The translations under genes and the position numbers were made by a program. Below are positions 23,477 to 34,575 of a stretch of DNA of 64,000 bases, piece after piece (position 1 is the first letter of the stretch; each line of letters begins with the position of its first letter). The notes under the pieces were generated by a model. The model had not been told where the DNA came from. It was given only the letters and a program-made list of their open reading frames with translations, and searched no databases. The DNA comes from Roseimaritima sediminicola (GTDB lineage: Bacteria > Planctomycetota > Planctomycetia > Pirellulales > Pirellulaceae), in NCBI RefSeq assembly GCF_009618275.1, contig NZ_WIAD01000007.1:1-64000 (forward strand), given 5' to 3'.

Positions 23477-23947
23477 GTGAAATTGCAACAGGAACTCAAG
23501 CGGCCGGTACCGTTCGCCTCCAGCCAGCAGGAAACGCTGCTGAATCTGTTGCGGGCCGGCGACCAGCTGGAGAATCGGCTGTCGCGTCTGTTCCGCGAAC
23601 ACGGCTTGACCGTCTCCCGCTTCAACGTGCTGCGAAACCTGATTTTGGCCGACCAGCCGTTGACCTGCGGCGAGATCGGCGAGCGGATGATCCAGATCGT
23701 TCCGGCGATCACGTCCCTGGTCGACCATCTCGAGAGCCAGGGTTTGGTCCAGCGAAAACGTTGTCAGCGCGATCGCCGGGTCGTCCATGTGGAGATCACC
23801 GCCGCGGGCCGCGAGCTGGTCGAATCGGTGATGCCCGCTTTGCAGCAGCTGGAACGTCAACTGCTAAAAGGCCTGACCAAATCCGAACAAAAGCAGTTGA
23901 TCGGCCTCTTAGAAAAAGCCCGGGACTCGATTGGAAAATGTTTGTAA
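23477..23947 (+). CDS. MarR family transcriptional regulator
   Basis: Protein of 156 aa with GTG start at 23477 and GGAG about 10 bases upstream. The family's winged helix is clear: LRNLILADQPLTCGEIGERM, then IVPAITSLVDHLESQGLVQRKRCQRDRRVVHVEITAAGRELVE with the wing residues D-RR. N- and C-terminal dimerisation helices are present. The open frame extends far upstream through the arsR gene in another frame and is not real there. It is the first gene before an RND adaptor and pump and is very likely their repressor, released by an aromatic or phenolic ligand, as for many MarR-RND systems. Confidence 0.9.
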   Translation: MKLQQELKRPVPFASSQQETLLNLLRAGDQLENRLSRLFREHGLTVSRFNVLRNLILADQPLTCGEIGERMIQIVPAITSLVDHLESQGLVQRKRCQRDRRVVHVEITAAGRELVESVMPALQQLERQLLKGLTKSEQKQLIGLLEKARDSIGKCL

Positions 23948-24065
23948 GCCCGCCGTTGGCGGGTGGTGAGGGGCAAACAGTCATTGCCGGGGACGGCCCG
24001 GGGCCTGCGGGAACCATTGTTTAGGGCGGTAAACGTAGCTAGAGATTACGAAGGACTTCGAGACG

Positions 24066-25457
24066 ATGACAAGACGATGGTTTACCGCCGGCGCTGTGGC
24101 GGCCGCCGGGCTGATGATTCTGTTCGCCGCGGGCTGTGGTTCCGACTCCAGCGCGGCGGCCGGAGGCGGCGAGATGCCGCCCCCGGAGGTGACCGTGGCG
24201 CCGGCGATCAGCAAGCAGATCGTCGAATGGGACGCCTATACCGGACGCCTCGAAGCGGTCGATCTGGTCCAGATCCGGGCTCGCGTGGGCGGCTACCTGC
24301 AATCGGTCCACTTCGACGAAGGCCAGGTCGTCGAGCAAGGTGATTTGCTGTTCGTGATCGATCCGCGGCCGTTTCAAGCGGAATTGAATGCGGCTCGCAG
24401 TCAACTGCAGCAGGCCCAGTCGAAGCTCAAGCAGGCTCGCGCGTTGTCCGACGAAGCCAAAGCTCGGGAATTGCAGTCCAACAGCAAACTGCGGTTGGCC
24501 AGTGTGCGGTACGAACGGGTCAAAAACCTGCGTTCGCAAAACGCCTCATCCCAGCAAGAACTGGACGAACGCGAAGCGGCGTTCCTGCAGGCCGAAGCGG
24601 ATCTGGAAGGAGCTCGGGCCGGCATGCATTCGGCCGCTGCGGCGATCGCGACGGCCGAGGCGGCGATTGAAACGGCGGCCGCCGGGGTCGAGGCGGCGGA
24701 GTTGAATCTGGAGTACACCCAAATCCGGGCGCCGATCCGCGGCCGGATCAGCCGCAAAGAGGTCACCGAAGGAAACCTGATCGCGGGCGGCACCAATACC
24801 GCCTCGCTGTTGACCACGATCACCTCCTTGGACCCGATCTACTGCGTCTTCGATGCCACCGAGCAGGACGTGCTGAAGTACGTCCGCCTGGCCCAGGCCG
24901 GCCAACGGGAGAGTTCCCGGGTGGCCAAGAATCCCGTCTATCTGGGGCTGGCCGACGAAACCGATTTTCCTCGTCAAGGCCATATGGATTTTGTGGACAA
25001 CCGGTTTGACGTGGAAACCGCCAGTCTCCGAGCCCGGTGTGTGTTTCGCAACGACGACCAGTTGCTGTTGCCCGGGATGTTCGGTCGCATTCGGATCCCC
25101 GGCAGCGCCCCCTACGACGCGGTGCTGATTCCCGACTCGGCCATCGGCACCGACCAGTCGTCACAGTACGTGTACGTGGTCGAGGAAGGCGTGGTCGAGC
25201 GTCGGGCGGTTCGGCTCGGGCCGATATCCGATGGCCTCCGAGTCGTCCGCGAGGGCGTCCGGCCCGGAGAACAGGTGGTGATCGAGGGGCTACTAAAAGC
25301 GCGTCCGGGGATGAACGTGGTGACCAATGAAGGCCGCATCGAAGCGGTCGAGGACGGTTTGCCCAACGACTTTGCACCGGTTCCCGAAGCGGAATGGATC
25401 TCGCCGCCACCGACTCCCGTCCCCGTCGCCTTGCTCGAGCAAGAGGTGGCACGATGA
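24066..25457 (+). CDS. RND efflux periplasmic adaptor (membrane fusion protein)
   Basis: Protein of 463 aa. It is a lipoprotein, with lipobox LFAAGC and the lipidated Cys at residue 24. It has the MexA/AcrA layout: a first lipoyl half-motif (RVGGYLQSVHFDEGQVV, about 75-91), a long alpha hairpin of about 110 residues rich in Ala/Glu/Gln with heptads, a second lipoyl half (YTQIRAPIRGRISR), then beta-barrel and membrane-proximal domains. It ends 4 bases inside the start of the pump gene (ATGA overlap). It links the inner-membrane pump with an outer-membrane channel. No TolC gene is in this operon; a TolC homologue is encoded at 58885-60360. Confidence 0.94.
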   Translation: MTRRWFTAGAVAAAGLMILFAAGCGSDSSAAAGGGEMPPPEVTVAPAISKQIVEWDAYTGRLEAVDLVQIRARVGGYLQSVHFDEGQVVEQGDLLFVIDPRPFQAELNAARSQLQQAQSKLKQARALSDEAKARELQSNSKLRLASVRYERVKNLRSQNASSQQELDEREAAFLQAEADLEGARAGMHSAAAAIATAEAAIETAAAGVEAAELNLEYTQIRAPIRGRISRKEVTEGNLIAGGTNTASLLTTITSLDPIYCVFDATEQDVLKYVRLAQAGQRESSRVAKNPVYLGLADETDFPRQGHMDFVDNRFDVETASLRARCVFRNDDQLLLPGMFGRIRIPGSAPYDAVLIPDSAIGTDQSSQYVYVVEEGVVERRAVRLGPISDGLRVVREGVRPGEQVVIEGLLKARPGMNVVTNEGRIEAVEDGLPNDFAPVPEAEWISPPPTPVPVALLEQEVAR

Positions 25458-28400
25458 AATTTCCTCACTTCTTTGTCGAGCGGCCGATCTTCGCCGCGGT
25501 GTTGTCGTTTTTGATCGTGTTGGTCGGCGGCATCACCTACTTTACGCTGCCGGTATCCCAGTATCCCAGCGTCGCGCCGCCGACGGTGCTGGTCCGCGCC
25601 AGTTACCCCGGCGCCACCCCACAGGTCATCGCCGATACGGTGGCCACGCCGATCGAGCAGGAAATGAACGGCGTTGACGACATGCTGTACATGGAGTCCT
25701 CCTCCAGCAGCGACGGCACAATGCAGTTGACCGTGACGTTCAAGCTGGGCACGGATCTGGATGATGCGCAGGTCCTGGTTCAAAACCGCGTGGCGATCGC
25801 CGAATCGCGATTGCCTCAGGCGGTGCGGCAGATCGGCGTGACGACGACCAAGCAGATTCCGGACATGTTGATGGTCGTTCACCTGAAGTCCCCGGACAAC
25901 AGTCGCGACAACCTGTACATCAGCAATTACGCCTTCCTGCACATCCGCGACGCCCTGATGCGGCTGGACGGCGTGGGCGCGATCCGCATCGCCGGCGGCA
26001 ACGAGTACGCGATGCGGGTCTGGCTGGACATCGAAAAGATGACCCATGTCGATCTGACCGCGGGCGAGATCGTGGCGGCGATTCGCAGCCAGAACGTCCA
26101 GGTTGCCGCCGGCGTGATCGGCCAGCCGCCGATCGACGAAACCGGCGACTTCCAGTTAAACGTTACCACTCAAGGGCGTTTGATCAAGGAGGACGAGTTC
26201 GGCGACATCATCGTCAAACGCGGCGCCGACGGACAGGTGACGCGGCTGCGAGATGTGGCTCGGATCGAGCTGGGCGCCCAGGATTATTCGCGCCGCAGTT
26301 ACCTCGATGGCCAGTCGGCCGTCGCAGTGCTGGTCTACCAGCGCCCCGGCACCAACGCGGTCGACACCGCGGCGCAGGTCAAGCAGCGGATGCAGGAGAT
26401 GGCTGCGGATTTCCCCGAAGGCTTGGGCTATGAGATCGCCTACAACCCCACCGATTATGTCGAAGAATCGATCAGCGAAGTGTTCCAGACGCTGTTCATC
26501 ACGACCGTCTTTGTGGTCTTTACGGTGTTCTTTTTCCTGCACGGCTGGCGGCCGACCGTGATCCCCGTGATCGCGATTCCGATCTCCTTGGTCGGTACCT
26601 TTGCGGTCATGCAGTTTCTGGGCGTGACGCTCAATACCCTGTCGCTGTTTGGGCTGGTGCTGGCGATCGGGATCGTGGTGGACGACGCGATCGTGGTGGT
26701 GGAGAACGTCGAACGGCTGATCGCCAAGGGGCTCTCGCCACGGCAGGCGACCCACAAAGCGATGGACGAAGTCGGCTCGGCATTGATCGCCACGACGCTG
26801 GTGTTGATTGCGGTGTTCGTACCCACGGTGTTCGTTCCCGGCATCAGCGGTCAGTTCTACCAGCAATTTGCGTTGACGATCTCGATTTCTACGGCGATCT
26901 CGACCTTCGTCTCGTTGACGCTCAGCCCGGCACTGTGCGCGCTGTTGCTGCGTCCCAAGGATGCTCCCAGCAACCTGTTCGGACGAATCATCGATCGCCT
27001 GTTCGGATGGTTTTTCCGGCTGTTCGACCGGACGTTTGATTTCACCAGCGGTGTGTACGCCAAAGTGATCGGCCGCCTGGTGCGCACCAGCGGCGTGGCC
27101 CTGGGAATCTATGCGGTGCTGTTGGTCTGTACCGGATTCAGCTTCTCGCTGGTGCCGACCGGGTTTATTCCCGAACAGGACCAGGGTTATATCATCGTCA
27201 GTATTAATCTTCCCGACGGGGCTTCGCTGGCCCGAACCGACAAGGTGACGCGCCAGGTTGCCGAGATCGGCGGCCAGATCGACGGGGTGGCCCACGCCGT
27301 GGGGATTGCCGGCCTATCGGGTTCGACGTTCACGATCAGCCCCAACGCGGCCGTGACCTTTCTGCCACTGGAGGACGCCAAGGAGCGAGCCGAACGGGGG
27401 CGAAGCGTTCAGAAGATTGTCGAAGAGATGCGCGGCGCCGTCGCTGGCATCAACGAAGCCCAAGTCTTCATCATCCCCCCGCCACCGATCCGCGGTATCG
27501 GTCGCGGCGGTGGCTTTAAGATGTATGTCCAGGATCGCAGCGGTGCGGGGCTGGAAACTTTGAACGAAGTCACGCAGGTGATGCTGAAGGAAGCCAACAG
27601 CCAACCGGGCATCGTTCAGGCCTTTACCAACTTGCACATGAACGTGCCGCAGGTGTATGCCGACGTCGACCGGACCAAGGCGGAAATGTTGAACGTTCCG
27701 GTCAGCAACGTGTTCGAAGCCTTGCAGGTGTATCTGGGATCGATGTACGTCAATGACTTTAATTTCCTCGGACGAACCTACCGCGTAACGGCTCAGGCCG
27801 AACCGGAGTTTCGCGACGAGGCGAGCGACATCGCCAAGATCCGCACCCGCAGCAACCGCGGGGCGATGGTGTCGCTGGGGTCGGTGGTGGACGTGCGGCA
27901 TACGGCCGGCCCGGATCGCCTGGTGCGTTTCAACCTGTTTCCGGCGGCCGACATCAACGGTTCGACCATGCCCGGCTACAGCACCGGCCAGTCGCTGGAG
28001 ACGATGGAACGCCTGGCGGCTCAGAATCTGCCGCCGGGTTTTGGGTTTGAATGGACCGAGATCGCGTTCCAGGAGAAACAGGCCGGCAATACGATCGTGT
28101 TCCTGTTTCCCCTGGCCGTGCTGTTTGTGTTCCTGGCTCTGGCCGCCCAGTACGAGAGCTGGTTGTTGCCGCTGGCCATCATTCTGATCGTGCCGCTGTG
28201 TTTGTTGTTTGCGTTGGTCGGCGTCTGGTTCCGCGGGATGGACAACAACGTCCTGACGCAAATCGGTTTCATCGTGTTGATCGGATTGGCCTGTAAGAAT
28301 GCGATTCTGATCGTGGAGTTTGCCAAGAGCGAAGAGGATGCCGGCAAGGATCGCTTCGCTGCGGCGGTGGAAGCCTGCCGGTTGCGTTTGCGGCCGATTT

Positions 28401-28690
28401 TGATGACCGCCTTTTCGTTCATCCTGGGCGTGGTTCCGCTGTTGGTGGCGACCGGAGCGGGCTACGAAATGCGGCGTGTGCTGGGCACGGCTGTGTTCAG
28501 CGGCATGGTCGGAGTGACCCTGTGCGGTTTGTTTTTGACCCCCGTGTTCTACGTCCTGCTGCGACGGTTCGCCAAACGACGGGACCGCCTGCAGCAACCG
28601 TTCGGTCGTGATGGCGAGATACGGCCGCAAGTCGCGCACTCGGCCGCACAGACGCCGCAGTTAGCCGACGCCGTGGAAGCATCGTCGTAA
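25454..28690 (+). CDS. RND multidrug efflux pump, HAE1 family (AcrB/MexB-like permease)
   Basis: Protein of 1078 aa, the normal HAE1 length. The N-terminus MKFPHFFVERPIFAAVLSFLIVLVGG starts TM1. Residues GIVVDDAIVVVENVER in TM4 carry the proton-relay Asp pair, and LACKNAILIVEFAK in TM10 has the conserved Lys. Large periplasmic loops follow TM1 and TM7, with a GGGFKMYVQDR segment. The C-terminal RND motif LRPILMTAFSFILGVVPLL is present. It exports hydrophobic and amphiphilic compounds using proton motive force. The start at 25454 overlaps the adaptor stop by 4 bases. Confidence 0.96.
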   Translation: MKFPHFFVERPIFAAVLSFLIVLVGGITYFTLPVSQYPSVAPPTVLVRASYPGATPQVIADTVATPIEQEMNGVDDMLYMESSSSSDGTMQLTVTFKLGTDLDDAQVLVQNRVAIAESRLPQAVRQIGVTTTKQIPDMLMVVHLKSPDNSRDNLYISNYAFLHIRDALMRLDGVGAIRIAGGNEYAMRVWLDIEKMTHVDLTAGEIVAAIRSQNVQVAAGVIGQPPIDETGDFQLNVTTQGRLIKEDEFGDIIVKRGADGQVTRLRDVARIELGAQDYSRRSYLDGQSAVAVLVYQRPGTNAVDTAAQVKQRMQEMAADFPEGLGYEIAYNPTDYVEESISEVFQTLFITTVFVVFTVFFFLHGWRPTVIPVIAIPISLVGTFAVMQFLGVTLNTLSLFGLVLAIGIVVDDAIVVVENVERLIAKGLSPRQATHKAMDEVGSALIATTLVLIAVFVPTVFVPGISGQFYQQFALTISISTAISTFVSLTLSPALCALLLRPKDAPSNLFGRIIDRLFGWFFRLFDRTFDFTSGVYAKVIGRLVRTSGVALGIYAVLLVCTGFSFSLVPTGFIPEQDQGYIIVSINLPDGASLARTDKVTRQVAEIGGQIDGVAHAVGIAGLSGSTFTISPNAAVTFLPLEDAKERAERGRSVQKIVEEMRGAVAGINEAQVFIIPPPPIRGIGRGGGFKMYVQDRSGAGLETLNEVTQVMLKEANSQPGIVQAFTNLHMNVPQVYADVDRTKAEMLNVPVSNVFEALQVYLGSMYVNDFNFLGRTYRVTAQAEPEFRDEASDIAKIRTRSNRGAMVSLGSVVDVRHTAGPDRLVRFNLFPAADINGSTMPGYSTGQSLETMERLAAQNLPPGFGFEWTEIAFQEKQAGNTIVFLFPLAVLFVFLALAAQYESWLLPLAIILIVPLCLLFALVGVWFRGMDNNVLTQIGFIVLIGLACKNAILIVEFAKSEEDAGKDRFAAAVEACRLRLRPILMTAFSFILGVVPLLVATGAGYEMRRVLGTAVFSGMVGVTLCGLFLTPVFYVLLRRFAKRRDRLQQPFGRDGEIRPQVAHSAAQTPQLADAVEASS

Positions 28691-28805
28691 GCGGAAACTC
28701 TGGGCATCGCGGTGTCGATTCGCAATCGGCACCGCGGAAGGACTATACTGGGCGGGACCGGTTCCCCCTCGCCTCTGTGTCGCCGTGCCCGCCCGGATCC
28801 CGCCG

Positions 28806-31667
28806 ATGTTTCGCTGGCTGCTCTGCTGTGTCTGCTTCTGGTGTCTGCTGGACGCATTCTCACCCTCGGTTTTTGCCCAGCGGGTCGACTACGTTCGCGA
28901 TGTGCGGCCGATCCTCCAGCAGCACTGTTATCGTTGTCACGGCGAGCAGCGTCAGCGCAGCGGTCTAAGGCTGGACATCAAATCCGAAGCGTTCAAGGGC
29001 GGCGATGGCTGGGGCGAAAGCCTGATCGCGGGCGATCCCGAAGAGAGTCCGCTGATGCAACTGGTCACCGCCGACGATCGGGACATGCGGATGCCGCCTG
29101 GCAAGGACGGGTTGCCGCCCGAAGCGATTGCGGTGCTGCGGCGTTGGATCGCCGAAGGCGCCCATTGGCCTGACGGCGTCGACTTGGCGGAGCTGGAAGA
29201 CCGGATGGATCACTGGTCCTTCAAGCCGCTGGTCGTTACGTCGCCTCCGGCGGTCGCCACTGCGGATTGGGCGCGAGGCCCGATCGACCGCTTTGTGCTG
29301 GCGGGTCTGGAGCAAACCGGTCTATCACCCTCGGCGCCGGCCGAGCCGCTGGCATGGTTGCGTCGGGTTTCGATCGATTTGACCGGTCTGCCGCCGACCC
29401 CGGACGAGGCTCGGCGTTTCCTCGAGCGCGTCGCCACCAGCCCTACCGCGTATGAAGAGGCGGTCGACCGCTTGTTGGCTTCACCGCGATACGGCGAACG
29501 GTGGGCGCAGCACTGGTTGGACCTGGTTCGCTATGCCGACACACACGGTTTCGAAGTCAACACCGAACGCCCCAACGCCTGGCCCTATCGTGACTACGTG
29601 ATCGAGGCGCTGAATTCCGATACTCCGTACGACCGCTTCGTCCGCGAGCAGATCGTCGGCGACGCGTTCGACCAGGATCCGGCCACGGGTTTTCTGGTCA
29701 CCGCTTCGGTGTTGCTGCCCGGTCAGATCGGCAAGGACGAAGCCTCCAAACGCTTGGCGCGCCAGGACGCGCTCGACGAGATCGTCAACAACGTGTCGCA
29801 AACGTTCATGGGATTGAGTGTGGGATGCGCCCGCTGTCATGACCACAAGTTCGATCCGATCAGCGCTCGCGATTATTACAGCATGCAGGCCTTCGTGGCC
29901 GGGGTGGAATACAAGGAACGCCGGGTGGAGACGGGCGATGCGGAGGAGCGACGCCGGCGTGCTGCCGAGCTGCGCGAGCGGATTGCCGCCATCGACCAGC
30001 GTCTGTCAGATCACGTGCCGCTGGCCCGTCCCCAGACTCACGCCGCCGGGCGGACCACCTCGGCAAAGCTTGACCGCGAATCCTTCCCACCTCAGGAGGC
30101 GCGCCGCACCGCGGTCGATGCGCTGTTGAACATCGATCGCTTTGCCCCGGTAACGACCGACCGTGTGCGCTTCGTGGTGGCGGCGACCAACACCCTGGAA
30201 CCCTGTATCGACGAGCTCGAAGTTTTTAACGTCCAGGGTGAAAACGTCGCGGCCGCGGAGCGTGGTACCGGCCTGATGGTGTCCGGCGAAACCATGGTCG
30301 CCAATCGCCATGAAGCCCACTTTGTTCACGATGGACGCTACGGCAATGAACGGTCCTGGCTGAGCAACCAGGACGGAGCCGGCACGATCGAATTACAGTT
30401 TGCCGACCTGCAGACCATCGACCGCGTGGTTTGGAGCCGTGATCGAAACGGTCAATTCCACGATCGTTTGGCCACCGACTACCACATCGAAGCGTTGGTC
30501 GATGGCGTTTGGCGGCGTGTGGCCGACGCCGGCGACCGACACGGCTATGATGCGGATGCGGCACCGACGCGGCTCGCCGACGAACTGCGTTTGAGCGGAT
30601 TGTCCGATGAAGGGCGTCGTCAGGTCGAGCGTCAACGGAAAGAAAAACAGTCGCTGGAAAAAGCCGCGGCGGAGGCCGAGCAGGGCCCCGTGGCCTTTGC
30701 CGGGCGATTCCGCACCCCCGACCCCATCCATCTGCTCAGCCGCGGCGATCCCGAACAACCCCGCGATCGGGTGCCACCGGCGGTGCTGAGCCGATTCGGC
30801 GAGCAGACGCTGGCGCCGGACTGCGACGAACAAACTCGCCGCCTGGCGTTAGCGGACTGGATCGTCCGGCCCGATCACCCGCTGACCTCCCGCGTCCTGG
30901 TCAACCGCATCTGGCAATGGCACTTCGGCATCGGCTTCGTCGACACGCCCAACGATTTCGGCCGCAACGGGTCGCGTCCGTCACATCCCGAACTGCTCGA
31001 TTACCTGGCGGACCAGTTCATCCGCAGCGGTTGGTCGCTCAAACAGCTGCACCGGCGGATCGTGTTGTCGAGTACCTATCGGCAATCGGCTCAGCACAAT
31101 GCGTTTGCGGCCCAGCGCGACGCCGATGTGCGGTTGTTGTGGCGGTTCCCCCGGCGCCGGGTGGAAGCGGAGGTGATCCGCGACACGATGGTGGCGGTCG
31201 GCGGACGCTTGGAGCGAACCATGGGCGGACGCGGTTTCGATCGCTTTAACAAACGCGGCGGATTGAGCGGTTTTACGCCCGTGGAATCATTCGAGGGCGA
31301 GGGCCTGCGCCGGATGATCTACGCACACAAAGTGCGACGCGAACCCGATGCGGTGTTTGGCGCATTCGATTGTCCCGACGGCGGCCAAAGCGCGCCTCGG
31401 CGAAGCGAATCGACCACGCCAATCCAGGCCCTGAACCTGTTCAACAGCACGTTCACGGCGGAACAATCGGCGGCGCTTTCCCAGCGGCTGCGGCGCGAAT
31501 GCGGCAGCGACGTCGATACGCAGGTCGCGCGCGCCTTCGAACTGGTGCTGTGCCGGTCGCCCACGCCAACGGAACAGAAGGAAGCCGGCCGGCTCGCAGC
31601 CCAGCACGGTTTGGAAACGATGTGCCGCGTCCTGTTTAACTGCAACGAATTCCTGTTCTCTCCGTGA
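28806..31667 (+). CDS. Planctomycete cytochrome C / DUF1549 / DUF1553 (PSD1) protein
   Basis: About 953 aa. A Sec signal peptide ([18 protein letters not shown], cleaved near SVFAQ) leads into a planctomycete-type cytochrome domain with one heme motif CYRCH (41-45) and a distal Met region. Then comes DUF1549 (about 140-350, with [22 protein letters not shown] and [15 protein letters not shown], a second CXXCH). A discoidin-like region of about 150 residues follows, then DUF1553 (about 690-940, with [25 protein letters not shown]). The family is abundant in planctomycetes and encoded next to DUF1501 proteins; it is presumed to act in oxidative breakdown of complex polysaccharides, but biochemistry is lacking. 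A GTG at 28785 is an alternative start. Confidence 0.9.
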   Translation: MFRWLLCCVCFWCLLDAFSPSVFAQRVDYVRDVRPILQQHCYRCHGEQRQRSGLRLDIKSEAFKGGDGWGESLIAGDPEESPLMQLVTADDRDMRMPPGKDGLPPEAIAVLRRWIAEGAHWPDGVDLAELEDRMDHWSFKPLVVTSPPAVATADWARGPIDRFVLAGLEQTGLSPSAPAEPLAWLRRVSIDLTGLPPTPDEARRFLERVATSPTAYEEAVDRLLASPRYGERWAQHWLDLVRYADTHGFEVNTERPNAWPYRDYVIEALNSDTPYDRFVREQIVGDAFDQDPATGFLVTASVLLPGQIGKDEASKRLARQDALDEIVNNVSQTFMGLSVGCARCHDHKFDPISARDYYSMQAFVAGVEYKERRVETGDAEERRRRAAELRERIAAIDQRLSDHVPLARPQTHAAGRTTSAKLDRESFPPQEARRTAVDALLNIDRFAPVTTDRVRFVVAATNTLEPCIDELEVFNVQGENVAAAERGTGLMVSGETMVANRHEAHFVHDGRYGNERSWLSNQDGAGTIELQFADLQTIDRVVWSRDRNGQFHDRLATDYHIEALVDGVWRRVADAGDRHGYDADAAPTRLADELRLSGLSDEGRRQVERQRKEKQSLEKAAAEAEQGPVAFAGRFRTPDPIHLLSRGDPEQPRDRVPPAVLSRFGEQTLAPDCDEQTRRLALADWIVRPDHPLTSRVLVNRIWQWHFGIGFVDTPNDFGRNGSRPSHPELLDYLADQFIRSGWSLKQLHRRIVLSSTYRQSAQHNAFAAQRDADVRLLWRFPRRRVEAEVIRDTMVAVGGRLERTMGGRGFDRFNKRGGLSGFTPVESFEGEGLRRMIYAHKVRREPDAVFGAFDCPDGGQSAPRRSESTTPIQALNLFNSTFTAEQSAALSQRLRRECGSDVDTQVARAFELVLCRSPTPTEQKEAGRLAAQHGLETMCRVLFNCNEFLFSP

Positions 31668-31675
31668 GTCGTTCG

Positions 31676-33133
31676 ATGACCTTTTCCGACCTTTCTCCCA
31701 ACGGTTCGCAGCTGCTGGATCGACGCCGATTCCTAACCGAATCGGCGACCGCGTTGGGCTCGATCGCGCTGTTGGAATTGCTGAACCAACAGCAGTCGCT
31801 CGGGGCCAGCGTCCAGGTCGATCCGGAAAAACCGTTCGCCGCCCGTAGCGGGCATTACGGCGGCAAGGCCAAGAACGTGATCGTTGTGTTCTGTGCCGGG
31901 GCGGTCAGTCAACTGGAGACCTGGGACTACAAACCTGAATTAATTCGGCTGGACGGCAAACCGATGCCCGGCGGTCCGGCCGTTACGTTCCAAGGCCCCG
32001 CGGGCAATTTGGCGCGGCCCCAATATCGTTTTCGCCAGCACGGCCAGTCCGGTAAATGGGTCAGCGACATGATCCCGCATCTTGCGGAACTGACCGACGA
32101 CCTGGCATTCGTCCATTCCCTGACCAGCACCAGCAACACGCACGGGCCGGCCGAAAATTTCCTCTCCACCGGGTTTCAACTGGACGGGTTCCCCAGTCTG
32201 GGCGCCTGGGTCAGTTACGCGCTGGGAACCGAGAATCAGAATCTACCCGCCTACGTGGCCATCCCCGACCCCCGGGGCGTCCCGCAGAACGGAGCCAATA
32301 ACTGGGGCGCCGGTTTTCTGCCCGCGGCGTTCCAGGGCGTGATGATGAGCTCTCGTGAACCGATCCGTCACCTCCGCGGTGCCGGCCCGGCGGGGCGCGA
32401 CACGGCGGCCCGCGACTGGCTGCGGCGGATGAATGGGCGGCATCTGGAACAGAACCCCGGCGACAGCAAACTGGCCGCACGGATCGCCAGTTACGAGTTG
32501 GCCGCTCGGATGCAATTAAGTGTTCCCGAAGTCACGGCGTTGGACGACGAACCGGCGCACGTCCTCAAGGCCTACGGTGCCGATGATACCACGCAACCGC
32601 TGCGGGCCGCCTTTGCCAAGAACTGCATCCTTGCCCGGCGCCTGGTCGAACGCGGCGTGCGGTTCGTGCAGTTGTTCAACGGCGCCTATGCCAGCGGAGG
32701 CGAGTTGAACTGGGACGGCCACAATAAATTGAAACAGCAGTACGATCGACATGCCGCGATTCTCGATCAACCGGTGGCCGCGTTGATCAAGGATTTAAAA
32801 CAGCGCGGCATGCTGGAAGATACGTTGGTGGTGTGGTGCACCGAGTTCGGGCGGATGCCGTTTTTCCAGAAAGGCTCGCAGGGCCGCGACCATAACCCCA
32901 ACGGATTTACCTGCTGGCTGGCCGGAGCGGGGGTCAAGGCGGGTGTCAGCCACGGCCTGACCGACGAACTGGGCCGGGCCGCCGTCCAGGACGTGCATCC
33001 TCTGTACGACTTCAACGCCACGATCCTCCATCTGCTGGGCCTGGATCACGAGCGGCTGACCTTCAAGCACAACGGGATCGAGCGCCGATTGACCAACGTC
33101 GAAGGTCACGTCATCGGCGATGTATTGGCTTGA
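31676..33133 (+). CDS. DUF1501 family protein, Tat-exported
   Basis: Protein of 485 aa. A twin-arginine motif [19 protein letters not shown] near residue 15 directs Tat export. The body has the sulfatase/alkaline phosphatase-superfamily features of DUF1501: [25 protein letters not shown] near the N-terminus, [23 protein letters not shown] and [21 protein letters not shown] near the C-terminus. These hold probable metal ligands Asp/His. The start is ATG 31676; a GTG at 31664 overlapping the previous stop is an alternative and would extend it by four residues. It is co-transcribed with the PSD1 cytochrome protein, the standard planctomycete pairing. Confidence 0.92.
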   Translation: MTFSDLSPNGSQLLDRRRFLTESATALGSIALLELLNQQQSLGASVQVDPEKPFAARSGHYGGKAKNVIVVFCAGAVSQLETWDYKPELIRLDGKPMPGGPAVTFQGPAGNLARPQYRFRQHGQSGKWVSDMIPHLAELTDDLAFVHSLTSTSNTHGPAENFLSTGFQLDGFPSLGAWVSYALGTENQNLPAYVAIPDPRGVPQNGANNWGAGFLPAAFQGVMMSSREPIRHLRGAGPAGRDTAARDWLRRMNGRHLEQNPGDSKLAARIASYELAARMQLSVPEVTALDDEPAHVLKAYGADDTTQPLRAAFAKNCILARRLVERGVRFVQLFNGAYASGGELNWDGHNKLKQQYDRHAAILDQPVAALIKDLKQRGMLEDTLVVWCTEFGRMPFFQKGSQGRDHNPNGFTCWLAGAGVKAGVSHGLTDELGRAAVQDVHPLYDFNATILHLLGLDHERLTFKHNGIERRLTNVEGHVIGDVLA

Positions 33134-33147
33134 CCCGGCCGGCGGAT

Positions 33148-34575
33148 TTATTCCGCTGTATCCACCGCTTTGGCGGCTTCCGCCTCGGCCTGCTCGCGGT
33201 GGCGGCGGTGCAGGACCGAGGTCCAGAACAGCAGCCCCATCCCGAGGATCGCGCTAAGTGCCGAACCGATCAGAACGCCGACCTTGGCCGTATCCATGCT
33301 CTGACCTCGGAACGCCAATCCATCGATAAACAGGGCCATCGTGAACCCGATGCCCGCCAGGAAACTGCCCGAGATCAACATCGGCCAGGACAGCCCGCGG
33401 GGCAACCGCGCCAAACCCATCCGGATCACCACCCAGCTGAAGAGCACGATCCCGAGCGGTTTGCCAACGACCAGGCCCAACATCACGGCGGCCGCCACCG
33501 AATCGCTGATATGCTCCGGTTGAATCACCACCCCCGCATTGGCCAAAGCGAAGACGGGCATGATCACATAAGCACTCCAGGGATGCAGCGTGATCTCCAG
33601 ATACTCCAGCGGCGAGACCGTCTCCCGCGTCAGTTTCTGCACTTCCTTGACCAACGCGGCCCGGTGTTTGCGTTTAACCCAGCGCTCCTCGATGAAGTCA
33701 TCCTGTTTGTACTGCAAGTATTCGCGAAAACGCTCCGGCACCAGAACCGAGCGGGCCGGCGTCATCAATCCCAGGATCACTCCGGTCAAGGTCGCATGCA
33801 CACCCGACTCGTGCAGTCCATACCAACCGATGGCTCCCATCAGGATGTAGGGCGGAAAGCGGCGTACGCCCAACCGCGAAAACAGCTGGACGACCGTGAT
33901 CGCGACGCCGGCCAACAGCAGATAGCGAAGGTCCAGCGATTCGGTGTAGCCGATGGCGATCACCAAAATGGCACCGATATCGTCGACAATGGCCAGCGTC
34001 AGCAGCATGACCCGCAAACTGTGCGGCACGCGCGACCCCAGCAACGCCAAACAACCGACCACAAAGGCAATGTCGGTCGCCATCGGAATCCCCCAGCCGC
34101 GCTGGCCGGGTTCCCCATACTGCAGCGACAGGTACAGTCCCGCCGGCACCACCATCCCGCCGATCGCCGCCGCGATCGGCAGCGAGGCTTGCCGGAGGTC
34201 GGCCAGCGAGCCATGAACCAGTTCTCGTTTGACCTCCAGCCCGATCACGAAGAAAAAGATCGCCATCAACGCGTCGTTGATGATGTGGTGCAGGCTGTGC
34301 TGGAACGAAAAATCTCCGAACGCCAGCGTGACCGTCTGCTCCCAGAATGCCAAATAGGCTTCGCGGTACGGCGAATTCGCCGCCGCCAGGGCGATCGCCG
34401 TGCAGATGATCAGAAAAATCCCGCTGGTCGCTTCGACATGCAAGATCCGGGCCACCGGCCGCAGCAGCCGATCGATCGGCTGCAGCGGCAGCGGAACGGT
34501 CTCGGGACGTTGAAGATTGGAGGCGTCGATGGTGTTAGATTCCGATTTTAAGATCCCTGATTCCTTCTGTTGCAT
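33148..34575 (-). CDS. nhaA: Na+/H+ antiporter NhaA
   Basis: Protein of 475 aa with 12 predicted membrane helices. Diagnostic NhaA features are the HHIINDALMAIFFFVIGLEVKREL stretch, PMATDIAFVVG (equivalent of E. coli Asp133) and LAIVDDIGAILVIA with the essential Asp pair (equivalent of Asp163/164). Its unusually long N-terminal segment of about 45 residues precedes the first helix. The ATG at 34575 is favoured over one at 34629. It exchanges Na+ for H+ for pH and salt homeostasis, fitting a marine or halotolerant planctomycete. It converges with the DUF1501 gene (14 bases between stops). Confidence 0.95.
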   Translation of the reverse strand: MQQKESGILKSESNTIDASNLQRPETVPLPLQPIDRLLRPVARILHVEATSGIFLIICTAIALAAANSPYREAYLAFWEQTVTLAFGDFSFQHSLHHIINDALMAIFFFVIGLEVKRELVHGSLADLRQASLPIAAAIGGMVVPAGLYLSLQYGEPGQRGWGIPMATDIAFVVGCLALLGSRVPHSLRVMLLTLAIVDDIGAILVIAIGYTESLDLRYLLLAGVAITVVQLFSRLGVRRFPPYILMGAIGWYGLHESGVHATLTGVILGLMTPARSVLVPERFREYLQYKQDDFIEERWVKRKHRAALVKEVQKLTRETVSPLEYLEITLHPWSAYVIMPVFALANAGVVIQPEHISDSVAAAVMLGLVVGKPLGIVLFSWVVIRMGLARLPRGLSWPMLISGSFLAGIGFTMALFIDGLAFRGQSMDTAKVGVLIGSALSAILGMGLLFWTSVLHRRHREQAEAEAAKAVDTAE